From: Cardinalis cardinalis
Lineage: Eukaryota; Chordata; Aves; Passeriformes; Cardinalidae
DNA length: 64,000 bases
Direction of reading: 5' to 3'
Assembly: GCA_014549065.1 (NCBI GenBank)
Contig: JACDOX010000023.1
Location: 5,356,764-5,420,763, forward strand
Shown in pieces: positions 1-12,621 of this stretch. The notes under the pieces were generated by a model. That model did not search any database. It was not told where the DNA came from and worked only from the letters and a program-made list of their open reading frames with translations. The stretch's first letter is position 1; every line of letters begins with the position of its first letter. Both the position numbers and the translations under genes were made by a program.

Positions 1-2981
1 ACAATACATCAGAGCATACCACCTCTAAACATTTTAGCATTTTAGAAAGTGAATTAAAAAGAACAAAAATTACAAGGAAACATGAAGACTCCCAACAGAT
101 TTGCACAGATTACTCTGCTACTTCAAGTAGGTTCACTTAGTCTGGAAGTAGAATGGAAAAATGCCATTATACTGGGGGAAAATCTTTTCCATAAACTGTG
201 CACATACCTACAAGATTATAAAATGACATTTTGGACCTTGTCTTTCCTCTCCCTTCCTCCCCTCTTCTTGTCTTTACCTTTTACATAATGCTGGAATAAG
301 AGCTCATTTTATTGGAACTGGTAACTGTTCAAGTAGAAGACCTGATGCTTTGTCAAGAGCTTTGCTGAAAAGGATAAAACCAGATTTTACAGTAGTTACA
401 TGGCTCCACTTTCTGCTGACCTATTGCTGAACCCTGAGTCAGTCAGGCAGGGAGTTGCATTCCCCAGGGATCAAATAGAAATATGCATAATCCACCAGAT
501 ACTGTTTTTCAGTCATGTGTGGTATGATCGACAGTCCCTCACAACAAGGCATTATCTCAAAGAGTTTTGCTTTTAGCAGGAAGGGTTTGGACAGTTTTTT
601 GTTCATTTCTAAGAATTGGATTGAGTGAGGCATGTATGCATTCCTAACTTGAAGGTAAAAGCTGTGGTACACCTAGGATTTATTTGAACATAAAACCAAA
701 CTGAGGTATTACCTGAGACTGCAAGGAGGAGACAAACAGGATTTTAGCACTGTTTTGTTAGCATGGGACTTAAGGAAGGTTGGCTTATCCTTACTTGTAC
801 ATCACAGTTTGCAAATCAGGATTTCTAAGAAAAGGCATATGCCAGCTGCAGGTTTTGCCGCATTCAGGGAATTTTAAAACTCTCTCTGTGATATAAATGC
901 TTGCAAGGGTTTTTGCCTCAGGTATACTTAACAGGCTTCTCTACTCAGCTATCCAGTTGCACAAATCTTGTAGAAATTTGAGCTTGGTGAAAATATTTTT
1001 GACCCTTCTGTAGAATTTGGGTGGACAGTGAGTTCAAAAACTATGGTAAACCTAGAGAGGAAAGGGGACAGTCATCAAATTACCTCATCATCCTTACAAA
1101 CAGGGGCAGGAAGACTACAGGGGCAGAAGAAGAATTGAATTTGGGGTCTGAAAGAAAGAACAGCACCAGGCACCTCCAAGCTTGCCAGCTCCAATTATTC
1201 CTCATCCAAGGAGCCAAAGAAGATACAGGGAGACCCTCTCAGAGTTAAAAGAGGTAGGTAATTCTCTCCTTAAAAAAAACCGCCAAAACGCCCACTTCTG
1301 TCAAAAAATGCTGCCCTGTTGAAATCTGAACTTTACAAAACCAGTTCAACATTGCCAAAACCTTGTTTAGAAAAAAAAGCAGGGTGATGAAAGAAGGGGA
1401 ATGTGTTCCAAAAACATCAAAGCATTCTCTTCTATGTTGTTAGAATATTTTTTTATCTTGAAGCACAAGTTTTTGTGCTGACATATTTTTTTCTGCATGA
1501 CAGAAATAATTTTGAAAATTAAAAAAAACCCAAAGCAATAGAAAACCCCCATAGAACTGAACATGGACCTAAACAGCTTCCTTTGCTACTCTACTGTCTA
1601 ATTTCATTTCTCTGGAAAATTTTGGAACTTCAGGCTTTGTTCCAAAGTGGAACAAAACATGTTCTGACATCACAAAATGCTTTGTGGAAAAGAACACTGA
1701 CCTGCTGACAGAGATATTGTTTGCAAATGCAGGTGGACCTCCAGAGAGAATCAGGAGGCCCCAGACTTCTGCTGCACCAACTAGATAAGCTCACAAGCAA
1801 CATGAGGAGAATCACTTCATTCATTTCAATGCTTTCTGCATTGGAAGGAAAGAGAGAATTTTGATTCTTCCCTAAGGACACCCTAGGGCATCACCAACAG
1901 AAAGAAAAAAAAAAGGAAAAATTATTTATTGATAAATCTTCATCTGTGTAAGTAAAGGGGGGAGGGGGAGATGATTCTACTAAAATTCATATTTAAAACC
2001 AAACAAACAAACCAACCAACCACCCGAGCATGAAAAACACTATGCAATATTCCCTCTGCCCTGTTCCTTCCTGCACATTTTCCAGCCTATTCTGGACACA
2101 CACACAGAGTTCTCACATTCTTCTCACTACCATGGGCAAACTGCATGAAACACTGCAAGATTTTTAATTTCTCCAGCTGTGCTTACAGAAAGTATCAGCC
2201 AGGACAGCCAGATGATAACACAGCAACTTCCAGGCAATGGTTTTCCACTTATGATTTGCAGAAGTCTAGAAGCATNTAGGATACACACAGGGAGCCCACA
2301 GAAGGTAAGAAAAGTCAGTCAGTTCACTTGTGCCATGCACACTGGAGAGGTATTTCTAGAAAGGATTCAACACTTAAATACTAAACACTTCAACGCAGCA
2401 AGAAGTAGAAAAGTAAGGATTTCAGTCTTNAATAAAGACTGGTTTCTTCAACATTTCCAGAAGCATTGGGAATGTAAAAGAAGCCTTTTAGGATTTCAGA
2501 TGTGAAAGAGTAAACAAAACCAAAAGGACGAAAAACCCCACTAGTAGAACACAACTGTTAGTGTTACTGTTGCCCTCTTCAGTTTTATAGTAACAAGAGT
2601 ATTTACATAAAGGCAGATGTTTAAAAGCCGGTAGTCTCCTTCTCATTTGTATAATTCAGCCATCAGTCCAGNGAAACCAGGGCTGCTTTCAGAAAAAAGT
2701 TACTGTAACTTGTCCTTTGGCATTCCAGCTCAAAAGTAACACTCGCGCCTTTCTAAGAAAGGAAACTTGGTATTACAAAGAGCTCTCGAAGCTAGGACGG
2801 ATGAGCAGCAGCCAGAGCCCCGAGCGCCGTTTCATGCAATCAGAGTATGTTTGTCCAAGCTCCAGCTGCTGATCATATCTGGCCAGCCCTGAGAACAACA
2901 TGACTCAAACGCACAGACTGCCTGAGCTAAAAACGCGTCCAATTAGCCAGTGACAGATGGTGCTTCCCGAGCTACCCTTAC
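1..2981 (-). other. PTPN14: PTPN14 intron 2 (5' part only)
   Basis: This stretch follows the exon 2 donor on the minus strand and runs off the left edge. I looked for the next FERM-domain exon on the minus strand and saw no open frame resembling it, so the intron is longer than this segment. It holds ordinary AT-rich sequence, a short G-rich run near 1957-1971 and a CAAA/CCAA-rich patch near 1998-2022. No gene or RNA is recognised. Confidence 0.7.
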
Positions 2982-3155
2982 CTCGCGTAATTCCAGCCTC
3001 TGAGCGACAGCTTCCAGGCACTCCTGCCCCGTGCTCTCCACGGACAGGGTGCACTCGATCACGTTGCTGTCCAGCAGACGGATCCTGGTCACGAAGCAGT
3101 TCTTGCTCAGCACGTTGTAGCGCCGGGTCCGCCGCAGTTTCAGCCCGAAAGGCAT
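2982..3155 (-). CDS. PTPN14: PTPN14 exon 2, coding part (residues 1-58)
   Basis: This is the first coding exon of tyrosine-protein phosphatase non-receptor type 14, a cytosolic and junctional phosphatase with an N-terminal FERM domain, a central proline-rich linker with PPxY motifs and a C-terminal PTP domain. It binds and restrains YAP. The exon gives 58 codons starting MPFGLKLRRTRRYNVLSKNC and ending QRLELRE, which I recognise as essentially the vertebrate PTPN14 N terminus and the start of the FERM F1 lobe. The ATG is at 3155-3153. The exon ends at 2982 with a strong donor (GAG followed by GTAAGG), phase 0; the open frame that continues past it is intronic. The next FERM exon and all downstream domains lie outside the window. 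The close paralogue PTPN21 begins similarly, but the N-terminal match and the neighbouring CENPF favour PTPN14. Confidence 0.93.
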
Positions 3156-3307
3156 GGCTGAAGGCCGGCGGGATCGCCCCCTCCCCGGGCTCTTCCCAGA
3201 GCTACCAGCACACTCGTCCGCTCGCCTCGAAGGCTTCTTCAGCTGGCACTACTCTCCTCCAGAAACGGAGGGAGCTGTCCATTCCTGGGGCAAGCTCCAA
3301 GGGATTC
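3156..3307 (-). other. PTPN14: PTPN14 exon 2, 5' UTR part
   Basis: The exon extends upstream of the ATG to a good acceptor on the minus strand: a TG/T-rich tract reading TGTGTGTTTTGCAG, with the AG at 3309-3308. The exon is therefore 326 bp, of which 152 bp are 5' UTR. The start codon sits in the second exon and exon 1 is non-coding, as is usual for this gene. The exact acceptor is inferred from sequence, without transcript support. Confidence 0.75.
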
Positions 3308-4700
3308 CTGCAAAACACACACAAGTAAGGAGACCGAAGTGGGAAACAAGACGTTCCTGAACTTCAGTGGAAAAGAAAAGAAGTTTAAGAGTCACATTTT
3401 AAAACCATGAAATAAACACCTCCACACACAGGATTGCCAGGCACTTACTACATATCCCAAATGAATACCTTATACAACAAATCTTCCAAAATACTGTTTT
3501 GGCGCTGAATTTAAAGCACGGATTTAATTGCAAAGCCGTTCTTTGAGAGGCTCAGTACAAACAGCAACTCTCCAGGGCACTCATCCAGAGGTGCTAACTC
3601 TCCCACCATTACCCCCACCACAGGGGTCTATAACATAATCTTCGAGTTTTCATGCCCTCGGGCCAGCTTTGAAAACTAGTTTAAAAACCTAAGGAATAGA
3701 GGCTTTGAAAAGAGGCGTGATCTTGAAAGAAGAAAGGCTGGCTGCGGGTCCGCAGGAAATGCAGGCACTCAGCACCTCCGAAAAAAATCAAACCTGAAAT
3801 ATGCATGTGAAAAGCAAGAGGCATCCGAGCCATTTCAGAGGAGCCTCCTCCGAGGCAATCCCTCGCATTTTGCTGGCTTCCAGCTCCAAACCCTCCTAGG
3901 TGGAATGAGTAATGGCAGGAACGCGGCTGCCAGAGACCGGGGCAACACCGAGTGGGAGGAAGAGAACACATATTCTAGATATTGTTTCTAGCGAGTACTC
4001 CTAAAATTTATCAGGGACATANGCAACTGCTGAGCCAAAACACGAAGTAGACAGGAGAACTAGAGATACAGAAGTAATCACATTTAAGATGTATGATCCT
4101 CGCTTGCAAGAACCNCTTCTTTTAAAGTGAAACAAACCAAAAAAGTTTAGTTAAAACCATGTTCAAGCTGAACTAAAACAAAGCATTTGCACTGACATAA
4201 CCAGGTCTAAAATGCCACTTTCCACGCGCCGAGAGGAATGAAGCAAATAGCAAATTACTTGCTACCAGGTCTTCCTGGTTTTGTTTGAATATTCTGGAAC
4301 AAAAAGTAGAGGAGCACTAATGGTGACATTTAAGAGTCCATTTCTCTTAACCAATAGTACTGCAAATGAAAAACTAGATCCCATTTCCTCATTTCTTAAG
4401 AGAAGTGAGGGAAGGCAGTGCCAGCAGAGTATGCATCATTTGAATGCATCAGCTGAGTGTGACATTTCAAACAGAGAGTACATTGCCCACACGTATCCCT
4501 TGGCACAGAACTGCATGAATCAGTTATTTTCAGTTTTTACTGAATTTAGTTGCTATAGAGATAATTAAAAGCTGCCCAATGGACTACAGTGGTTATCATT
4601 ACACTAGAAAAATAACTACCACATTTTTACATGAAGTGTGTTTTCCAAAGCCAGTATAACTTGACATTTATTAGGGAGTTAGAGCAACACAAACACAACA

Positions 4701-4740
4701 ATTAAAAAAAAACAAAACCAAAAAACAAAAAAAAAACCCC
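4701..4740. repeat. A-rich low-complexity tract
   Basis: A run made almost wholly of A with interspersed single and double C, ending CCCC. It may be degenerate poly-A or simple sequence. It encodes nothing; the F/V/C-rich frame on the opposite strand is a by-product. Confidence 0.7.
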
Positions 4741-5381
4741 ACACAAACAAAAGACCACTGGTTAGGTGCGTGACTAGCCTGGTAGTCTACCAGCATCACC
4801 AGACGAAAGTCTAGAGACTGAGAGGGAGCACTGCTATTTGACTGAAGTGCAAACAAACCTATCAAATTAGCTGCTGTGGTTTAATCTCCCCTTTTTAGCT
4901 TTCATGGGTACAGACATAATGTATTATTTTCATGTAACTGCATGAGAGTTGTTATACCTTGCATTGCTCTAACATCAGAAGCCATCAAAGACATAAATAC
5001 ATCCTCACAACAATCTGACGAGGCAGGGACATGTTACCCAAGACTCACACAAAAGGAGTTGAAACAAACATTCACCAGCTTGTCCAAAACTGCTCAGAAC
5101 AATGGCTACAGACCTCATAATCACCACGCAGGACAGGCTACTGCTTTAACCCCTGGCCAACTACTCACCAACTACCTTGCTGACCAACCTATCTGAAACT
5201 ACCACCTGAATCTGAAAAGTGGGAAGAATGAAAGGAAATTACAGAGAGGAAAGGGTGGGGAGGACTACATCTTATCAAGGACAGCATTTTTGTTCAGTCT
5301 CTGGCTTAACATATTATTTTAAGTTGGACACAAGGAGAGTTTAGCTAGCTAATTCAATTTCAAAAAAGACTTTTCTCTTTC

Positions 5382-5453
5382 ATTACTGTTAGTTGTACAC
5401 ATTTCTTTGCAGAGCACGAGCTCTGCAAAGAAATGTGTGCAACTAACAGTAAT
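5382..5453. repeat. Near-perfect 34-bp inverted repeat (hairpin)
   Basis: The left arm at 5382-5415 and the right arm at 5420-5453 are reverse complements over 34 positions, with a single difference (A versus G, which would still pair as G-U or A-U in RNA). The spacer is only ACGA. The inner stem is GCAGAGC/GCTCTGC. It lies inside PTPN14 intron 1. It could be a templated fold-back insertion, a MITE remnant, a hairpin RNA precursor or an assembly fold-back. No TIR family is recognised. Confidence 0.9.
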
Positions 5454-8400
5454 TACTATTCCCTGTATAGTAATTGTACAGTTAGCAGTAGCCTAAGGAT
5501 GAAATCAATGTTAATTAAAAAACCCCAAGTGTCTGGCCTTGCTGTCCAGGTAGAGCTACAGCNGGACAAGCCATCCCAGCAGGGGTGTGTGCAAACACCC
5601 TATTCTGGAACAAACCCATCAGCTCCTGTGTACCAGAAATGTCAACATGGATTGGACATTAACTGCTCCAAGCTGTATCACACACTCAGGAAAACAAGGC
5701 TAGTATTTCCCCTGCTTTTCAAAAACAGTAAAGGAACAGGAGTTTTCCCTTAATTCTGCTGAGGGCAATCAGCTGGCACCATTTTCTCAAGGTGCAGATG
5801 TACAAATGGTTTAATGGATGCACTCTGTGTAATACAGACTGGGTTACTTTTTCATTTAACTTAAATATATATATGAATGCCCAATGAGATCTCACTCACA
5901 CAAAAGATCACACTTAAACTAGTTTCCAGTTAAAGAATTAAATGGGGTGGCAAGGCTGGAAATGCTTTAAAACAACTTAGATTGCCCCAGCTTGTAAAAG
6001 CTGTTAATTCNCAAATCAATGCAGGTGTTGGAGTTTTCTGTTTACACGTATTCTGGATGTCTGACCAATTTCTCACTGAGTCTTCTGTTAAGGTTACTAA
6101 GTATGATCTCAAAGACGAGTCATTTACAGGCACCTAAAGGTAAACTAGGTTCTTCAGTGTTAGCATCATCTTCAAAGCATTCATTTTTATTCATGGTTAT
6201 TCTGTAGATGACTGAAAAAAATGCCATTGAGAGAGAGAAATGTTTTGGTCTTCCAAATGAAGGATTATTCCATTACTGGATCTCCTTTCCCCATTCAAAG
6301 GTTGCCTGGGAGAGGCAATGCCCCTAACAAAGTCATCCCAACTGTGCAGGCATTCACAACACTCTCCTCCTCAAACTCACTCTTCCACTTAAAACAAAAC
6401 CAAACCACTGAAACTAATGCAAGCCTATAAACAGCTAATCAGATAACCATGAACTTGTTCCGATGTTAACAAAGGCTTTCTATTAAGAGTATTTCAGGTG
6501 TGAAAGGGAGACACAACATNTTTTAAACTGACATTTTCTGTTAAGAATTTATTTTTCTGAAGAGAAATTATACTGAGCTCCTTTGGGTACTTTTTTCTTT
6601 TTTGTGTATCAATTGTTCTTTGCAAATTAAGCTCATTCTAAGAAGTATGCTGAATTAAACAAGGTTCTTAGTTAGAGCATAAGCTTTGGAATTTAAACAT
6701 TCTGCTAAGTGGAAATTCCTTATGTTTAAAGTACATACTCTGTAGGCCTACAAAACACACACAAAACCTTGAAGTCCTTCAACCATTTCTCAGAAAACAG
6801 CTACAGAAAAAAAGGTATCCTAAATGCAGTTTCATCAGTTTGAAGATAGATACAATATTTTTGTGGATCCTTGGTAAAAATTCATATTCCCTCACTTCAA
6901 TGGACCAAGAGAAAACTGAACAACAAGACAGTTCCTTTGCCATCACATACATTGGAATCAGACTTCTTATGGTATTTACTTGAAAAAGCCATATGGATAA
7001 AGTCAATGGCTGTGGAATGGGGAAGACCAAAAATGGGGAAACACAATAAAGAATGAAAACAAATTTCAAATTTGACACAGAATAAAACTAAACCTTCAAT
7101 CCTCGATCTCATGCCAAGCACAAGTTCTCCTAAGAGCCTTCACTAGCAAACAGCTTAAAGAAAACGACATAAGTCTCGAGACACTCTTACCTATCTCTTT
7201 CTCTGTGTGTGACTCAAGAGAAACATCTCTATTTGCCTTGAAGCCTTGCCAGCACACTGCAAAGGCAGCAGACACAGAGGTACCGATCTCTCCAACAGCA
7301 TTTGATTCCTCCACAGCACCACTGCATCGTGCGAGGGGGGAAAAAAAGAGTCCTTGATAATTCCTGCAAAAAATCCTTCTATAGAGGTAGAGAAGGGGTT
7401 TCAAGAGGTATCATTCCCCCACTGTTCAATCACAGAATACTGCTGTTCACATACCAAAAGGTAGGGGAGAAAAAAGGCATAACTTATACAACCAAGAATA
7501 CCTTGCAAGCACAATGCTGGGGACCAAAGAAACATCTTCAAGATGACAGAGGTTTAGGGAGGGAAAGACTAATCCATTAGTGCTATTAGTGACATTAGCA
7601 ACTACTCTTCTTCACCGGCCAGTCCTACATGAAGAACTAGNTCAGATTCACACTATCATATACAGCACAGAATTGCTTCTGGTTTTTAANAAAACTTTGT
7701 TCGCTTCTGCATAGAATAGAAATTCTCCTTATGAATTTAGATTACCTGATACAGATAAAAATTTGTGCTTTTCCAAACCAGTAATTTTCTTGTTGTTTTT
7801 TTATTTTTAATGAGACATTACTGTGAGACCAGGTCAAACCACTACTACTCAAAAAGCAAACAAAGTAATATTTTACAGGTTTTCCAAACCTAAAATGAAA
7901 ATAAGCCAGAAATACAAAAAAATTCTTCCTTAGCTCTCCCCAAGTCAGCTGGGGTTGGCAAGATTTTTATTTGCTAGTAATTTTAATAGACAGACTGAAG
8001 GGATCAAGGGAAGCCAAGCTGCTTGGTGGTTCATGAGGAAGAGGCCATCAGGCAGAAGATGCTTTGTGAGGTGAAGGGCACTGCTCCAGTCACTGGGCAT
8101 TCTCTCACCTAGTTAGATTTATTTGAAGGCCAGAAGTGAAGAAAAGCTTATAAATAATTAGGGNCAATATAACTCTCAGGACATTTCCAAGTACGTGACT
8201 CTCTCCTCTATTACAGACAACAGGTACAAACTGTACTACATTCAAAGGAGCATAAAAATAGAATAAATATAATCTGATACAAAACGCACTTAAAGCAGAA
8301 CGCTTTCCTTCGCTTCATTTGCTTTTGTACGTAATTTCTGAGACTCCAGGAAGAAAGCAATTATGTCAAACTGCAGCCTGTATTTACCAACAGCACCTGG

Positions 8401-9171
8401 CAGCCCTCCAGCATTCCTGGCACTGCAGGAGCAGCAGCACACCTAAGGGAAGTATGTAACCCTGGGCTGGGCAGAGACCGCAGCACAGCAGGGCGGCTGC
8501 GAGCGGTGTGCTGGCCTGCAGTTTTAGGGAAGAGTTAAAATAACAGTGCATGGGAGACNAGGTCTGACACAATCCATCTCCATCTAGCTGAGCTGTGTCT
8601 AGAGGAGCTCTCTCTCTCCCCGTGAAACAGCTTTCTCTCCCTTGAGTGCTCTCATGGGAGAGTTTCATGCAGGTAGAGCACAGCAAGGAACATTTCTGTG
8701 CCTAACAAGGTGTTTGTATCCCACCCAGTTATGGGAGGAAGTCCCATAAAGCCTCTCAGGAGTCTAATTCATCTCTGGACAGAAGAAAGGGGTATTTAAC
8801 CCTTACATAATAATAAGTCTTCTGCCACAAGGCCACTGTCTTCAACTACTTGTTTATAAAGTCCCTGGTGAGAATACGCCTCATCCTCAGGCATTTAAAT
8901 CTTCTTAAATTCTTGCAGGCAGGAATTTAAATATTTCCCTAATCCAAACAGTAATAAAATTATTAATACTCTCACCTCTACATTCTGGAAGAGGAGTCAA
9001 ATTACAATTTGATATTATTTTTATAACCAATATTCTATGCAGAACTTTTAGAGTTTGTAAGCATCTAGAGATCCCATACCTGCGTACACGGACAGGTGCC
9101 AAGGCTTCTCTGGGACACCAAACTCAGAAGACAACTGTTACTGTTACCACTACTGAGTCATCAGTCAACAG

Positions 9172-9293
9172 AGATCAAAAAACCATCTCAGTTAGCATTT
9201 CTACTTTCCCAGTCCAATCACAGCTTTCCCTTTCCAGGAAAACTTACATTCTCCATCAGATCCATCTCTGCTGTAACAGATGGTTTTTGATCT
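9172..9293. repeat. Spaced inverted repeat, about 16-bp arms
   Basis: AGATCAAAAAACCATCT at 9172-9188 is matched in reverse complement by AGATGGTTTTTGATCT at 9278-9293, with one A/T indel. The spacer is about 90 bp. This could be the ends of a very short non-autonomous DNA transposon, but no target-site duplication is evident, so chance or local duplication cannot be excluded. Confidence 0.5.
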
Positions 9294-10867
9294 AAGTTTT
9301 TGTGTGTTTTCACGGTATCCGGCTTGGGTCAGTTTCTGATTTCAGTCTAGAGAGGTTTAAATAAAGTCAAAATAACAATTTAAATTCAAAGTTAGAATTC
9401 TGCCCTTTCCTCTCCTTTGTGGCAGTACCCAAGAGAGTACATACTCAATAATTCTGAAGCACATAAATATTAGTTATTCTACCACTTGTTATTCCCTCCT
9501 TCTCTCCCATGTGAAAGCACCACACTTTCAGTGTAAACACACCTTTTTTGTGCATCCATAGAACTGTGCAGTTTTGTGGGTACAAATCTGTCAGGCAGCA
9601 CCTAAGTCCTCTTCTGTGACAAGGTCCACAGGTACCAAGTATTTCTATAGGTTCTAGCAAGTCTGTGTCCAACAAAGTTTCTATTGCAGACAAGATGTGA
9701 ACTTCCCAAACTGCAAATTAGCACTTTATCCATTACTTCCTTANTTATCACTCCAGAATACCCACAGCAATTCAACAGGTCTTTCTAAGGCAACTACTGA
9801 TGGAGGGCTCTTTTTGAGGTAGTCTAAGCATTCTAGTTAGGAGTAACATCTGCATCAAGTAACACAACTATATGACACTTGCACTGCCATCGTGATCAGT
9901 TTTAATCCACATCAGTAATGAATGCAGATTTACCACTCCCCCTGTAGAATGTCCTGTTCTAAAGTTTAAAAAATAAAACAAAAACAATCTACGAAACCAA
10001 AATGCCAGACTCCAGTACTTTTCCCTTCCAAATACGAAATGCTGCCTGTCCATGCCAGGTGTCTGCAGCAGCTCCACCTCCCTGTCATGGCAGGGTTTAG
10101 GTCTGCAGGGTACAGCAGTTAACCATTTACAACCCTCTCACACCTTGGCTATGTTATTGCAAGACCTCAAATTAGACACAGCCAAGAGCCTGGATGGCAC
10201 CTGCCCAAGGATGCAGTTTTGTACCTGAGGGAATCTCATTTAAGAGCTCGCTTCTGCCAGGAATAGAGAGAGGTCCTGATCTCTTCTCCCTCCCTTAATT
10301 CCAGAGCACATTACAACTTGTTTTGTGCCAGCTCTGAAAGCTGCTGGAACCTCCTCCTGGTTTAGCCACTTCACCCCTCTAACTCAGTAAGAGAATCTGA
10401 TTCTTTTCAGCTTGGTTATTGAGTTTAGATAGCTCACAGCAGAGCCCAGATTGAGTAGTTCATCTGGCAGAGGGAAGAAAAGAACCACAGAGCTCAGAGA
10501 AGNACAAATAAGAGCAATTCTGCCTTAATTGAAGCAGTTGGTCAGGTCTGGAGAGCAGTTTGTGAAATCACAGCCCAAGGAAAGCTCCTGGTCTCAGCAA
10601 GCAGAGGAGCTCCCCAGAACACATCCCCATTATTCCTGTATTGCAAAGCTATGTTGGAATCAAAATTTCTTAGTCTGAAATAACCAGTTGATTCAAATTG
10701 CACTATTTTTTTTGTTCCTCCACTCCAAAATAGAGTATTCTGTAATTAATGTCTATAAGAGGAGTTAACATTGCAACATCTCTATGTGTTGTGTTCTCTG
10801 CATGGGACAAACCATTCAGAAGAGGAGAAGCAAGACCAAGACCAGCTTTCTGGTATTCTGGCACATC

Positions 10868-10938
10868 TTTCTTTTACAATAACTTTCTTGTACAATAACT
10901 GGTCTTCTTTACCTTCTTTCTTGTACAATAACTGGTCT
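10868..10938. repeat. Short imperfect tandem repeat (three copies)
   Basis: A unit beginning TTTCTTGTACAATAAC occurs at 10884-10905 and 10917-10938 (identical over 22 bp), preceded by a shorter diverged copy at 10868-10883. This is intronic and probably a local slippage duplication. Confidence 0.8.
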
Positions 10939-12013
10939 CTAAGTGTCAGCCTTCAGAAAAGGCACAAGGTCCTGCAGCCTAAATTTTCCCTGAACGCTTC
11001 ATAGTAATGAAAGATCAGGAAAGCCTAACCATTATTGTAAGGGTCAACTATTTAAAGCCTGTTATAATCAAGTGACTTAAAAATGTCTGAGTATATTTGA
11101 CAGGATTCTTTACCTTTTGTCCCTATTTTACCCCTACTGGCTACAATCAGTAGCAACATAGTATTGGTGCCATTTACTTTTCCTCAGAGTTAGTTAGCTT
11201 TCTAAAGGTTTTCAACTTCTTCAGACTTGCTGGAGCTACAGTGATTTTTAAGAGGTTAAATTTCCTGCTAAATGTGATTGATGGGCATGCAAAAACATTA
11301 CAAAAACAATGAATGATACGCTTAGTAAAAACCACAGAAAAACTTCTTACATGTTTCATTATTCTCTCATGTTACAAAGAAAGACATGAGTAAAACTNAG
11401 AAGTTCTAAACAGAGGATAACATTTAGAGCAGAATCAATAGCTCCAATAGATCCAAGTATCAGATAGGAGGTAAAATTATATACCCCAGAGCATTCTCAC
11501 TAGCTAAACATCCACTAGCACAAACTGGTGCCAGTTGGTGTATAATTTTAAATAATGCAGAAAAACTTTATTAAAAAGAAAGACACAAAAATTCAAACAT
11601 CACCTATCCTGCTTTAATGAAAATATATCTATCCTCAAGAGGTGGCTGCAGTTTCACTTCTGCAGTGGGTTTTTGCAATGGAGCAGTTACAAGAGAGCAC
11701 TTGGAGATCAGGAAGCAAATAGCCACACTGCTCATGAGACTGAAAGATGTGCCTACAGCTCATTACATGGCTCTGGTGTCAGATGGAGACTGGAAGCTGC
11801 TTACCTGGAATCACACGATGCTGCTCTCAGCTGAATTCCTGCTGAAAAAGTGCTGAAATAACTGCAGCAAAATATGGTTCCATGCATTTAATTAAGGTGT
11901 GATATTTCTGATCCTGCCTTTCTTCTGTTTTTGAAATGGTGTATACAAGTGAATTTTTACAATTTCTGCTTAGTGATATTCTTGCATATCTTCCATTCTT
12001 AATTTTTTTTAAC

Positions 12014-12034
12014 ATCTATCTATCTATCTATCTA
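12014..12034. repeat. (ATCT)n microsatellite
   Basis: About five uninterrupted ATCT units inside PTPN14 intron 1, preceded by a T run. It is probably length-polymorphic. Confidence 0.85.
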
Positions 12035-12576
12035 CAGAAGATAGTAATGTCTTTCAAATAAACAGAAACAGGGAAAACNAGGGTTATAACTATGGATTTC
12101 CAAAATGTATCACATTACCTCCAACTCTTGCAAAAGTCAAAAAGGTATTTGTTTCACATAAGGAGGTTGCAACATACNTGGATTCCTTGGCCCACCAGCA
12201 AAGAAAATGTTTTCTTAAAATGTACAATTGAGGGAGAGAGGAAAGATCAAAAAGAAGCACTGAATTTGCAACATCTCAAATGTTAACAATGTGGTGGCCA
12301 CTCAAAACTGCCAAACCTGACCTTCTCCTTACAGGAACAACATCCAGCGCTGCTCCCAATGATGTCAGTAAGAAGACTGGCACCAAGTGAAGCAAGATCC
12401 ATGCCTGAGGACTTGCAGTAAAAATAAAACTTTGTTCAGTTTCTTGAAGTTTAAAACAATGGTCTACTCTCCTAGAGAGGTTCAATTAATCCCATTCATG
12501 TATTAGGCAATGAACAGAGATAATGCAATACAGGAAAAGTGGCTGCAGGTAAGCAATGAGAGCCAAGCATGATAGG

Positions 12577-12621
12577 GTGAAGAAAAAAGAGAAGAGAGGG
12601 AGAGAGAGAAGAAAAATAAAG
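12577..12621. repeat. Purine-rich GA tract
   Basis: An almost pure A/G stretch (GAAGAAAAAAGAGAAGAGAG and onwards). It is intronic low-complexity sequence. Confidence 0.6.

Noticed and set aside
2957..3360. Two plus-strand frames opposite PTPN14 exon 2
   Set aside because: They are antisense shadows of the real exon, with low-complexity Ser/Arg/Cys composition.
5382..5453. Fold-back as a transcription terminator or CRISPR-type repeat
   Set aside because: The setting is a vertebrate intron. There is no array of spaced repeats, and no bacterial gene context.
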